Below, one piece after another: positions 61,401 through 64,000 of a stretch of DNA of 64,000 nucleotides. Numbering within the stretch: the stretch's first letter is position 1; each line of letters starts with the position of its first letter. The DNA is taken from NCBI GenBank assembly GCA_965240325.2, contig OZ251225.1:1860001-1924000 (forward strand), written 5' to 3'. Source of the stretch: Rebecca billardiae RCC1528. Lineage: Eukaryota; Haptophyta. Below the pieces are notes generated by a model that was not told the DNA's origin, searched no databases, and saw only the letters and a program-made list of their open reading frames with translations. The position numbers and the translations under genes are program-made.

Positions 61401-64000
61401 GCTCGGCGGCGGCGGGCTTGGCGGAGGCGATGGCGGTGGGCTGGGCGGAGGCGACGGCGGTGGGCTCGGCGGTGGGCTCGGCGGCGGGCTTGGTGGTGGC
61501 GATGGCGGTGGGCTTGGCGGTGGCGATGGCGGTGGGCTTGGCGGCGGTGACGGCGGTGGGCTCGGAGGCGGCGGGCTCGGCGGCGGGCTCGGTGGCGGTG
61601 ATGGCGGCGGGGACGGCGGAGGGCTCGGCGGTGGGCTTGGTGGCGGGCTCGGCGGCGGCGATGGCGGTGGGCTGGGTGGTGGTGACGGTGGTGGCGAGGG
61701 CGGCGGTGAGGGCGGCGGCGACGGCGGCGGCGGTGACGGTGGTGGCGAGGGCGGAGGCGAGGGCGGTGGTGACGGTGGTGGCGAGGGCGGTGGTGAGGGC
61801 GGTGGGCTGGGCGGTGGGCTGGGCGGTGGCGATGGTGGCGGGCTCGGAGGCGGGCTGGGCGGCGGCGACGGCGGAGGGCTCGGCGGCGGCGGGCTGGGCG
61901 GAGGCGATGGCGGTGGGCTGGGCGGAGGCGACGGCGGTGGGCTCGGCGGTGGGCTCGGCGGCGGGCTTGGTGGTGGCGATGGCGGTGGGCTTGGAGGCGG
62001 CGATGGCGGTGGGATTGGCGGCGGTGACGGCGGTGGGCTCGGAGGCGGCGGGCTCGGCGGCGGGCTCGGTGGCGGTGATGGCGGCGGAGACGGCGGAGGG
62101 CTCGGCGGTGGGCTTGGTGGCGGGCTCGGCGGCGGCGACGGCGGTGGGCTGGGTGGTGGTGACGGTGGTGGCGAGGGCGGCGGTGAGGGCGGCGGCGACG
62201 GCGGCGGCGGTGACGGTGGTGGCGAGGGCGGAGGCGAGGGCGGTGGTGACGGTGGTGGCAAGGGCGGTGGTGAGGGCGGTGGGCTGGGCGGTGGGCTGGG
62301 CGGTGGCGATGGTGGCGGGCTCGGAGGCGGGCTGGGCGGCGGCGACGGCGGAAGGCTCGGCGGCGGCGGGCTGGGCGGAGGCGATGGCGGTGGGCTGGGC
62401 GGAGGCGACGGCGGTGGGCTCGGCGGTGGGCTCGGCGGCGGGCTTGGTGGTGGCGATGGCGGTGGGCTTGGCGGCGGGCTCGGCGGTGGGCTTGGCGGCG
62501 GTGACGGCGGTGGGCTCGGAGGCGGCGGGCTCGGCGGCGGGCTCGGTGGCGGTGATGGCGGCGGGGACGGCGGTGGGCTCGGCGGTGGGCTTGGTGGCGG
62601 GCTCGGCGGCGGCGACGGCGGCGGGCTGGGTGGTGGTGACGGTGGTGGCGAGGGCGGCGGTAAGGGCGGCGGCGACGGCGGCGGCGGTGACGGTGGTGGC
62701 GAGGGCGGAGGCGAGGGCGGTGGTGAAGGTGGTGGCGAGGGCGGTGGTGAGGGCGGTGGGCTGGGCGGTGGGCTGGGTGGTGGCGATGGTGGCGGGCTCG
62801 GAGGCGGGCTGGGCGGCGGCGACGGCGGTGGGCTCGGCGGCGGCGGGCTGGGCGGAGGCGACGGCGGTGGGCTGGGCGGAGGCGACGGCGGTGGGCTCGG
62901 CGGTGGGCTCGGCGGCGGGCTTGGTGGTGGCGATGGCGGTGGGCTTGGCGGCGGGCTCGGCGGTGGGCTTGGCGGCGGTGACGGCGGTGGGCTCGGAGGC
63001 GGCGGGCTCGGCGGCGGGCTCGGTGGCGGTGATGGCGGCGGGGACGGCGGAGGGCTCGGCGGTGGGCTTGGTGGCGGGCTCGGCGGCGGCGACGGCGGTG
63101 GGCTGGGTGGTGGTGACGGTGGTGGCGAGGGCGGCGGTAAGGGCGGCGGCGACGGCGGCGGCGGTGACGGTGGTGGCGAGGGCGGAGGCGAGGGCGGTGG
63201 TGACGGTGGTGGCGAGGGCGGTGGTGAGGGCGGTGGGCTGGGCGGTGGGCTGGGTGGTGGCGATGGTGGCGGGCTCGGAGGCGGGCTGGGCGGCGGCGAC
63301 GGCGGAGGGCTCGGCGGCGGCGGGCTGGGCGGAGGCGATGGCGGTGGGCTGGGCGGAGGCGACGGCGGTGGGCTCGGCGGTGGGCTCGGCGGAGGGCTTG
63401 GTGGTGGCGATGGCGGTGGGCTTGGCGGTGGCGATGGGGGTGGGCTTGGCGGCGGTGACGGCGGTGGGCTCGGAGGCGGCGGGCTCGGCGGCGGGCTCGG
63501 TGGCGGTGATGGCGGCGGGGACGGCGGAGGGCTCGGCGGTGGGCTTGGTGGCGGGCTCGGCGGCGGCGACGGCGGTGGGTTGGGTGGTGGTGACGGTGGT
63601 GGCGAGGGCGGCGGTAAGGGCGGCGGCGACGGCGGCGGCGGTGACGGTGGTGGCGAGGGCGGAGGCGAGGGCGGTGGTGACGGTGGTGGCGAGGGCGGTG
63701 GTGAGGGCGGTGGGCTGGGCGGTGGGCTGGGCGGTGGCGATGGTGGCGGGCTCGGAGGCGGGCTGGGCGGCGGCGACGGCGGTGGGCTCGGCGGCGGCGG
63801 GCTTGGCGGAGGCGATGGCGGTGGGCTGGGCGGAGGCGACGGCGGTGGGCTCGGCGGTGGGCTCGGCGGCGGGCTTGGTGGTGGCGATGGCGGTGGGCTT
63901 GGAGGTGGCGATGGCGGCGGGCTTGGCGGCGGTGACGGCGGTGGGCTCGGAGGCGGCGGGCTCGGCGGCGGGCTCGGTGGCGGTGATGGCGGCGGGGACG
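40480..64000 (-). CDS. Giant Ser-Pro-repeat polycystin-1-like membrane protein, 5' end outside window
   Basis: The frame is SPPP-coding from the right edge down to about 48440, then continues as a multidomain protein to the stop at 40480. Numbering from 49821: proximal SPPP 1-460; TIG/IPT-like domains from about 462 (VESVTPRGAPLGVTGALLTL); PKD/REJ-like ectodomain from about 950 to 1500; a GPS motif CACDHLTDFAG near 1895; a helix right after it (PRTVYLLVALNGCLLLLAAI, about 1965); an acidic cytosolic stretch; more hydrophobic helices near 2345-2385, 2405-2430, 3023-3043 and 3057-3082; and an EF-hand-like helical region near 2920-2985. Order and motifs match polycystin-1/REJ proteins; a full channel domain is not evident. 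No stop occurs in the repeat, but two one-base insertions at 60989-61007 shift the frame. About 7800 codons lie in the window. Confidence 0.75.
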   Translation of the reverse strand, partial: VPAAITATEPAAEPAASEPTAVTAAKPAAIATSKPTAIATTKPAAEPTAEPTAVASAQPTAIASAKPAAAEPTAVAAAQPASEPATIATAQPTAQPTALTTALATTVTTALASALATTVTAAAVAAALTAALATTVTTTQPTAVAAAEPATKPTAEPSAVPAAITATEPAAEPAASEPTAVTAAKPTPIATAKPTAIATTKPSAEPTAEPTAVASAQPTAIASAQPAAAEPSAVAAAQPASEPATIATTQPTAQPTALTTALATTVTTALASALATTVTAAAVAAALTAALATTVTTTQPTAVAAAEPATKPTAEPSAVPAAITATEPAAEPAASEPTAVTAAKPTAEPAAKPTAIATTKPAAEPTAEPTAVASAQPTAVASAQPAAAEPTAVAAAQPASEPATIATTQPTAQPTALTTALATTFTTALASALATTVTAAAVAAALTAALATTVTTTQPAAVAAAEPATKPTAEPTAVPAAITATEPAAEPAASEPTAVTAAKPTAEPAAKPTAIATTKPAAEPTAEPTAVASAQPTAIASAQPAAAEPSAVAAAQPASEPATIATAQPTAQPTALTTALATTVTTALASALATTVTAAAVAAALTAALATTVTTTQPTAVAAAEPATKPTAEPSAVSAAITATEPAAEPAASEPTAVTAANPTAIAASKPTAIATTKPAAEPTAEPTAVASAQPTAIASAQPAAAEPSAVAAAQPASEPATIATAQPTAQPTALTTALATTVTTALASALATTVTAAAVAAALTAALATTVTTTQPTAIAAAEPATKPTAEPSAVPAAITATEPAAEPAASEPTAVTAAKPTAIATAKPTAIATTKPAAEPTAEPTAVASAQPTAIASAKPAAAEPTAVAAAQPASEPATIATAQPTAQPTALTTALATTVTTALASALATTVTAAAVAAALTAALATTVTTTQPTAVAAAEPATKPTAEPSAVPAAITATEPAAEPAASEPTAVTAAKPTPIATAKPTAIATTKPSRRAHRPSPPPSPPPSPPPSPPPSPPPPSPPPSPPPSPPPSPPPSPPPSPPPSPPPSPPPSPPPSPPPSPPPSPPPSPPPPSPPPLPPPSPPPSPPPSPPPSPPPSPPPSPPPSPPPSPPPSPPPSPPPSPPPPSPPPSPPPSPPPSPPPSPPPSQPPSPPPSPPPSPPPSPPPSPPPSPPPSPPPPSPPPSPPPSPPPSPPPSPPPSPPPSPPPSPPPSPPPSPPPSPPPSPPPSPPPPSPPPSPPPSPPPSPPPSPPPSPPPSPPPSPPPSPPPSPPPSPPPSPPPSPPPPSPPPSPPPSPPPSPPPSPPPSPPPSPPPSPPPSPPPSPPPSPPPSPPPSPPPPSLPPSPPPSPPPSPPPSPPPSPPPSPPPSPPPSPPPSPPPSPPPSPPPSPPPPSPPPSPPPSPPPSPPPSPPPSPPPSPPPSPPPSPPPSPPPSPPPSPPPSPPPPSPPPSPPPSPPPSPPPSPPPSPPPSPPPSPPPSPPPSPPPSPPPSPPPSPPPPSPPPSPPPSPPPSPPPSPPPSPPPSPPPSPPPSPPPSPPPSPPPSPPPSPPPPSPPPSPPPSPPPSPPPNPPPSPPPSPPPSPPPSPPPSPPPSPPPSPPPSPPPPSPPPSPPPSPPPSPPPSPPPSPPPSPPPSPPPSPPPSPPPSPPPSPPPSPPPPSPPPSPPPSPPPSPPPSPPPSPPPSPPPSPPPSPPPSPPPSPPPSPPPSPPPPSPPPSPPPSPPPSPPPSPPPSPPPSPPPSPPPSPPPSPPPSPPPSPPPSPPPPSPPPSPPPSPPPSPPPSPPPSPPPSPPPSPPPSPPPSPPPSPPPSPPPSPPPPSPPPSPPPSPPPSPPPSPPPSPPPSPPPSPPPSPPPSPPPSPPPSPPPSPPPPSPPPSPPPSPPPSPPPSPPPSPPPSPPPSPPPSPPPSPPPSPPPSPPPSPPPPSPPPSPPPSPPPSPPPSPPPSPPPSPPPSPPPSPPPSPPPSPPPSPPPSPPPPSPPPSPPPSPPPSPPPSPPPSPPPSPPPSPPPSPPPSPPPSPPPSPPPSPPPPSPPPSPPPSPPPSPPPSPPPSPPPSPPPSPPPSPPPSPPPSPPPSPPPSPPPPSPPPSPPPSPPPSPPPSPPPSPPPSPPPSPPPSPPPSPPPSPPPSPPPSPPPPSPPPSPPPSPPPSPPPSPPPSPPPSPPPSPPPSPPPSPPPSPPPSPPPSPPPPSPPPSPPPSPPPSPPPNPPPSPPPSPPPSPPPSPPPSPPPSPPPSPPPSPPPPSPPPSPPPSPPPSPPPSPPPSPPPSPPPSPPPSPPPSPPPSPPPSPPPSPPPPSPPPSPPPSPPPSPPPSPPPSPPPSPPPSPPPSPPPSPPPSPPPSPPPSPPPPSPPPLPPPSPPPSPPPSPPPSPPPSPPPSPPPSPPPSPPPSPPPSPPPSPPPPSPPPSPPPSPPPSPPPSPPPSQPPSPPPSPPPSPPPSPPPSPPPSPPPSPPPPSPPPSPPPSPPPSPPPSPPPSPPPSPPPSPPPSPPPSPPPSPPPSPPPSPPPPSPPPSPPPSPPPSPPPSPPPSPPPSPPPSPPPSPPPSPPPSPPPSPPPSPPPPSPPPSPPPSPPPSPPPSPPPSPPPSPPPSPPPSPPPSPPPSPPPSPPPSPPPPSLPPSPPPSPPPSPPPSPPPSPPPSPPPSPPPSPPPSPPPSPPPSPPPSPPPPSPPPSPPPSPPPSPPPSPPPSPPPSPPPSPPPSPPPSPPPSPPPSPPPSPPPPSPPPSPPPSPPPSPPPSPPPSPPPSPPPSPPPSPPPSPPPSPPPSPPPSPPPPSPPPSPPPSPPPSPPPSPPPSPPPSPPPSPPPSPPPSPPPSPPPSPPPSPPPPSPPPSPPPSPPPSPPPNPPPSPPPSPPPSPPPSPPPSPPPSPPPSPPPSPPPPSPPPSPPPSPPPSPPPSPPPSPPPSPPPSPPPSPPPSPPPSPPPSPPPSPPPPSPPPSPPPSPPPSPPPSPPPSPPPSPPPSPPPSPPPSPPPSPPPSPPPSPPPPSPPPSPPPSPPPSPPPSPPPSPPPSPPPSPPPSPPPSPPPSPPPSPPPSPPPPSPPPSPPPSPPPSPPPSPPPSPPPSPPPSPPPSPPPSPPPSPPPSPPPSPPPPSPPPSPPPSPPPSPPPSPPPSPPPSPPPSPPPSPPPSPPPSPPPSPPPSPPPPSPPPSPPPSPPPSPPPSPPPSPPPSPPPSPPPSPPPSPPPSPPPSPPPSPPPPSPPPSPPPSPPPSPLPSPPPSPPPSPPPSPPPSPPPSPPPSPPPSPPPSPPPPSPPPSPPPSPPPSPPPSPPPSPPPSPPPSPPPSPPPSPPPSPPPSPPPSPPPPSPPPSPPPSPPPSPPPSPPPSPPPSPPPSPPPSPPPSPPPSPPPSPPPSPPPPSPPPSPPPSPPPSPPPSPPPSPPPSPPPSPPPSPPPSPPPSPPPSPPPSPPPPSPPPSPPPSPPPSPPPSPPPSPPPSPPPSPPPSPPPSPPPSPPPSPPPSPPPPSPPPSPPPSPPPSPPPSPPPSPPPSPPPSPPPSPPPSPPPSPPPSPPPSPPPPSPPPSPPPSPPPSPPPSPPPSPPPSPPPSPPPSPPPSPPPSPPPSPPPSPPPPSPPPSPPPSPPPSPPPSPPPSPPPSRPPSPPPSPPPSPPPSPPPSPPPSPPPPSPPPSPPPSPPPSPPPSPPPSPPPSPPPSPPPSPPPSPPPSPPPSPPPSPPPPSPPPSPPPSPPPSPPPSPPPSPPPSPPPSPPPSPPPSPPPSPPPSPPPSPPPPSPPPSPPPSPPPSPPPSPPPSPPPSPPPSPPPSPPPSPPPSPPPSPPPSPPPPSPPPSPPPSPPPSPPPNPPPSPPPSPPPSPPPSPPPSPPPSPPPSPPPSPPPPSPPPSPPPSPPPSPPPSPPPSPPPSPPPSPPPSPPPSPPPSPPPSPPPSPPPPSPPPSPPPSPPPSPPPSPPPSPPPSPPPSPPPSPPPSPPPSPPPSPPPSPPPPSPPPSPPPSPPPSPPPSPPPSPPPSPPPSPPPSPPPSPPPSPPPSPPPSPPPPSPPPSPPPSPPPSPPPSPPPSPPPSPPPSPPPSPPPSPPPSPPPSPPPSPPPPSPPPSPPPSPPPSPPPSPPPSPPPSPPPSPPPSPPPSPPPSPPPSPPPSPPPPSPPPSPPPSPPPSPPPSPPPSPPPSPPPSPPPSPPPSPPPSPPPSPPPSPPPPSPPPSPPPSPPPSPPPSPPPSPPPSPPPSPPPSPPPSPPPSPPPSPPPSPPPPSPPPSPPPSPPPSPPPSPPPSPPPSPPPSPPPSPPPSPPPSPPPSPPPSPPPPSPPPSPPPSPPPSPPPSPPPSPPPSPPPSPPPSPPPSPPPSPPPSPPPSPPPPSPPPSPPPSPPPSPPPSPPPSPPPSPPPSPPPSPPPSPPPSPPPSPPPSPPPPSPPPSPPPSPPPSPPPSPPPSPPPSPPPSPPPSPPPSPPPSPPPSPPPSPPPPSPPPSPPPSPPPSPPPSPPPSPPPSPPPSPPPSPPPSPPPSPPPSPPPSPPPPSPPPSPPPSPPPSPPPSPPPSPPPSPPPSPPPSPPPSPPPSPPPSPPPSPPPPSPPPSPPPSPPPSPPPSPPPSPPPSPPPSPPPSPPPSPPPSPPPSPPPSPPPPSPPPSPPPSPPPSPPPSPPPSPPPSPPPSPPPSPPPSPPPSPPPSPPPSPPPPSPPPSPPPSPPPSPPPSPPPSPPPSPPPSPPPSPPPSPPPSPPPSPPPSPPPPSPPPSPPPSPPPSPPPSPPPSPPPSPPPSPPPSPPPSPPPSPPPLPPPSPPPPSPPPSPPPSPPPSPPPSPPPSPPPSLPPSPPPSPPPSPSPSPPPSPPPSPPPPSPPLSPPPSPPPSRPPSPPPSPPPSPPPSPPSPPPSPPPSPPPSPPPSPPPPSLPPLPPPYPPPSPPPSPPPSPPPSPPPSPPPSPPPSPPPSPPPMPPPSPIPPSPPPSPPPSPLPSPPPSPPPSTPPSPPPSPPPLPPPSPPPSPPPSPPPPSPPPAPPPSPPPSPPPSPPPPSPPPHPPPSPPPSLRSSPPLSPPLWSPPSPPPSPPPSMPSSQPPSSPPPPPRSPPPSPPPSPPPLAPPSSPPLPPPSPPPSLSPSSTPSLPPSPPPAEPPPPRTEPLPPPSPPSPPPSPPPASAPLSLPSLPPSPELSPPPNPPPPSPPPSSTQSPPPSPPPSPPPSPPPSPPPSQPPSPPPSPPSPPPPSSLPRSAPPSPALVQLPVPPPSPPPLPPPPPVLRATVESVTPRGAPLGVTGALLTLRGAAFVPTPGGGDSCAFGQPVGTGGAFVSLASTPATILSAREATCALPTGIGLGGGVYEVRLTLDGGAYAVPPLFDAPSVELYDPGSVRVEGLDPPAGPVRGGTVVTLSGAGFADYGDGQLCCVLPALDPLACAAAATLLPAIGGTSRARCTLPAAPAAEEPRSMAIELSVGGAMAGSTSASGSLFHLYAEPSVHSCSPTAGFAGVAVIVGGAGFGALGGAGPAGLLSLLRVSFGLVAVPADVVSDGALLVRTPVAGPDGLSQVRVALNGQQFTPEHALPADEGGVYFDKIGLHAPKLVRAAFDGSATALRLEFDAQPTDRARMAAGVQPCTAVLDDETLALVAGAPPLSAAAAPPSCYWAHDTELVVRLSADTAVAPGARVRVRDGVLMPGACSPSCAPEYVGTGLQAAIDVDAPCGDTPCPTPLAVLSAPATLSACANETVRLEGSSSSGGGVKPLRFEWALDRAVTSAPEAEVAAVEAQLRELPPGAMVAAVRMPSAGRVWGFVLRVSNFLGLTSATARHRAQRASARALLAAIAGPPLVPAWAPEPLVLEASIRLPPGCSAGEHAAEGTLAFAWRVVSVLATPGGGAPAGGARLPALSEETARSLVLPPFSLSAGHTYELEVTASDPGAGADAGAAQAFGSASVRVEVRTLPLRATIAGGDRVAGALDFLVIDASASSDPNRADGSDGLAFEWSVARVLESDADGGLDSGDALSAPLNLTAAGATPALAALALPPLSLPLGEYEVRVRVSSAGFAESAAASVRVRIIAGVVPAIAFAPLPRPKYSPTFELPEHRLVVSTALDEASARLQARGVLRFEYAWRALLVGAGGALSDAGVDLSDTVAVTTTGAAGPTLAFRSGALAPGAQYAFELTVSGADRPAVSSVRVLMNRPPFGGGVGIEPATGIALLTRFAVSASGWVDDADDLPLRYAFERTTLGDDADGGATGAAEPARAPTSLLRTLGLSPLLFDVVLPAGNSTVRVSVHDAWAATASASALVTVLPPLLLGGTQEAPQALASLLEQARAALARADMSAVYQLLDALARLVSDVFGGGSRRGGGLEAEPGADAPQLGGVPNASSPAQNASAPPLPPLPPLAPPPPPPPRLAIEGSLSREELRQARDELLELAIVAGAITTREPSGLAQAIAALASVLDAPISLDGGDAAAALAHAAELARGVAEVGAALGARAALAGAIDAVLSARIDLAPREEDALADAATAALDGLGAVALAGAAPGELATHYPGESLNVTAVRTTADALAAGRWIPALDAHGGLLVRAEALAFLRNLSLAAGVDVVLTSVARDLKSGASVDGALALGADGAVESGAEVLTHVFSVTLRAAGGGEIDVSGLPEPLLIAVPPRAGVGMPDVLAAAQCRFWETARGGWSAEGCALAPPPEDGVEADEAQGDLASLPLLFCACDHLTDFAGVVPPIDVDTGSGADERDDDAAAATPLLLPAAPSSRQSLAQVAFAAVVSLAARTVPRTVYLLVALNGCLLLLAAIYDRRALWKHRRWYESERVSAGASASPDDTSSRLLGRHSSKLVRKAEARRSFVLTRLHSAAAGAMLKPHALEPHAGKAARSSEHSAAVGAVLAARSTELDGLHASVVEEEEGEEEEARSEGSADEMTVRIEPSCDTTAAAPWSEGTLTIDPQACAGTDAAELLRSPLARPRPVAEGESQEDDWTAVGAPARERSSDGLLSPRASPSLVAEDEGWCDDDDLTAVGAPVPEWSCSGLQLSPRERPSLVVECGDTSEEEGEEQGADAQPASAPAMATATAKADACPASPPPSAPAVRFQPAAKARVPPSTPGDSGPLEASAMRFAAPHERPRSPAREPIPIPRRPPRSTAAEVCGGLLWLLADEHSVLAAMLMAAEQAGQRALLAQSVCTALLVQLTVAVGLFSAEPGAETGHGIAAHADRTRTPTGLPLPAAVALIALAGALMLLGARLLREALARAQEPPPPTVRLYHALRDMVVKLLEADLETLRAESAAAARRAARAIAPTNTFALRLENSVGRRARPRRGQQRRAHGCSSKAGADAAATSASGGDGHGSCAQSEGRRSRVEAPPSPQAHSDGCPACVAAPSSPRAHGACAGGGAATAHDALATLAAAGAPLSERERPHRSSGAAPRSRPEHAAARSGPSAHATAGAAPSAGRGRVAPTPRRHAAQPPRGWRPTARASRADAAELRAPRNSAEPALIPATRPIAPVPRGRAAAATGVLAGAERAVWPPPSLPPAALTPAARRPSRSPHATLQPTCVPVSAAREAQPPSSRSGPPSACGQVRPVRARAAQRAGAAASEVVGRRAAAQHGRQLAPCADAPGAALLSARLVLAHTPASLIPPRGPGEPARCAATAPDSAAAPDGDTAGGRRDTAHGPSVRPHSSPPPSPPRAPTPPPPPRHAPVARAPSRVRGALGAAASGARRASLAGLAAVRRPSHSALDARELEALQLIYSSFGSAEDGQCDERALSTLMTELGDPLTSLEVRALLRVLDTTRRQRVSEHELTAWYARQHALEMRRRRRKRDRAHCAEPCVPARRSRKPLVMALLIGGTAGLAAVVAASGDRVPGEALMPMLRAWAAAIALALCALEPAGLALAWWALPRVRVRQRSRWAQGLEQLEAEASSARLARI
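44095..44140 (-). other. GPS autoproteolysis-type motif of the giant protein
   Basis: LLFCACDHLTDFAGVVPP, with the Cys-x-Cys-x-His-Leu-Thr pattern of the GPS site in polycystin-1 and adhesion receptors, in which cleavage occurs after the His-Leu pair. It sits about 60 residues before the first strong membrane helix, as expected. Confidence 0.8.
48440..49850 (-). repeat. Diverged SPPP-coding tract proximal to the ectodomain
   Basis: Encodes SPPP/SPPPP units with many substitutions (PLPP, SSPP, TEPLPP, MPPP). It lacks the strict 477-bp register seen further right, so it looks like the older, decayed edge of the array. Confidence 0.85.
49851..64000 (-). repeat. Coding satellite: about 30 units of a 477-bp higher-order repeat
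   Basis: A landmark (GCGGGCTCGG followed by AGGCGGG or a variant) recurs exactly every 477 bp from 49911 to 60882 and again from 61361 to 63746; the one odd interval is 479 bp. 477 bp is 159 codons, encoding a fixed pattern of SPPP and SPPPP units in the giant gene's frame. Units differ by scattered point variants. Variant markers repeat at 3816 bp (8 units), e.g. GGAAGG at 56147 and 59963, TTGCGATGG at 56725 and 60541. The array runs off the right edge. Confidence 0.95.
60989..61007 (-). other. Double one-base insertion disrupting the giant gene frame
   Basis: Against all other units, CTCGGCGG reads CTCGGGCGG near 60989 and CGGCGGAGGG reads CGGCGGGAGGG near 61004. The net +2 makes this unit 479 bp and shifts the SPPP frame. 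Both changes lengthen G runs, so a sequencing or consensus error is a serious alternative to a real mutation. Confidence 0.85.

Noticed and set aside
48420-62261. Minus-strand 4600-codon ORF reading SPPP then Arg/His repeats
   Set aside because: The SPPP part is real, but after the double insertion near 61 kb the ORF follows the wrong frame. The Arg/His part is a frame artefact of the same repeat.
49851-64000. The 477-bp array as a centromeric satellite
   Set aside because: It has satellite-like higher-order structure, but the unit is a whole number of codons, the frame is stop-free and it joins in frame to a multidomain protein, so a coding role fits better.

Overview
The window is eukaryotic nuclear DNA from a GC-rich protist, most likely a unicellular alga with a secondary plastid. 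A haptophyte-like source is my best guess, but it is inferred. The reasons are: very high GC in coding DNA; long, mostly intron-poor genes with occasional short GT-AG introns; leader peptides that look plastid-directed; a pherophorin-style Ser-Pro-rich giant protein; a Copia LTR retrotransposon; and long non-coding stretches with low-complexity repeats. Nothing looks bacterial (no operons, no ribosome binding sites).

Layout. 1-3.6 kb: no recognisable gene, scattered and inverted repeats. 3.6-5.6 kb: a divergent pair, a secreted polysaccharide pyruvyl transferase-like protein (minus) and a plastid LTO1-type thioredoxin-like protein (plus). 6.2-19.0 kb: inverted arms of about 1.3 kb (decayed copies of one sequence) flank an intact Copia element (8137-15904; 554-bp LTRs, CTTAC target duplication, one 2217-codon ORF) and a GC-homopolymer foldback element. 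19.3-20.8 kb: a divergent pair, a LON-domain protein and a small putative plastid protein. 21.0-23.0 kb: an AAA+ ATPase of a type common in fungi. 23.1-28.8 kb: one repeat interrupted by two DNA transposons, element A (3168 bp) and element B (2039 bp, Mutator-like). An uninterrupted paralogue at 32.1-32.6 kb serves as the empty site for both. 28.8-32.8 kb: tandem and degenerate repeats and a possible Pif1-helicase relic. 32.9-35.2 kb: a GNAT-coiled coil-PARP-like fusion gene with two inferred introns. 35.6-36.8 kb: an O-fucosyltransferase-like enzyme. 37.1-38.4 kb: a sulfotransferase. 39.2-39.5 kb: a compound tetranucleotide microsatellite. 40.5 kb to the right edge: one giant minus-strand gene. 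It has an enormous (SPPP)n region with a 477-bp higher-order repeat, then TIG domains, a PKD/REJ-like ectodomain, a GPS motif, membrane helices and an EF-hand-like tail, so it resembles polycystin-1. Its 5' end is outside the window.

How the genes fit together. Three candidate enzymes of the secretory pathway (pyruvyl transferase, O-fucosyltransferase, sulfotransferase) share the window with a giant proline-rich surface receptor-like protein, which suggests a cell-surface or extracellular-matrix theme; co-function is inference. The strongest observations are the nested DNA transposons with a local empty site, the ultra-compact Copia element, and the coding satellite that keeps an exact 477-bp period through about 30 units with a single +2 disruption.
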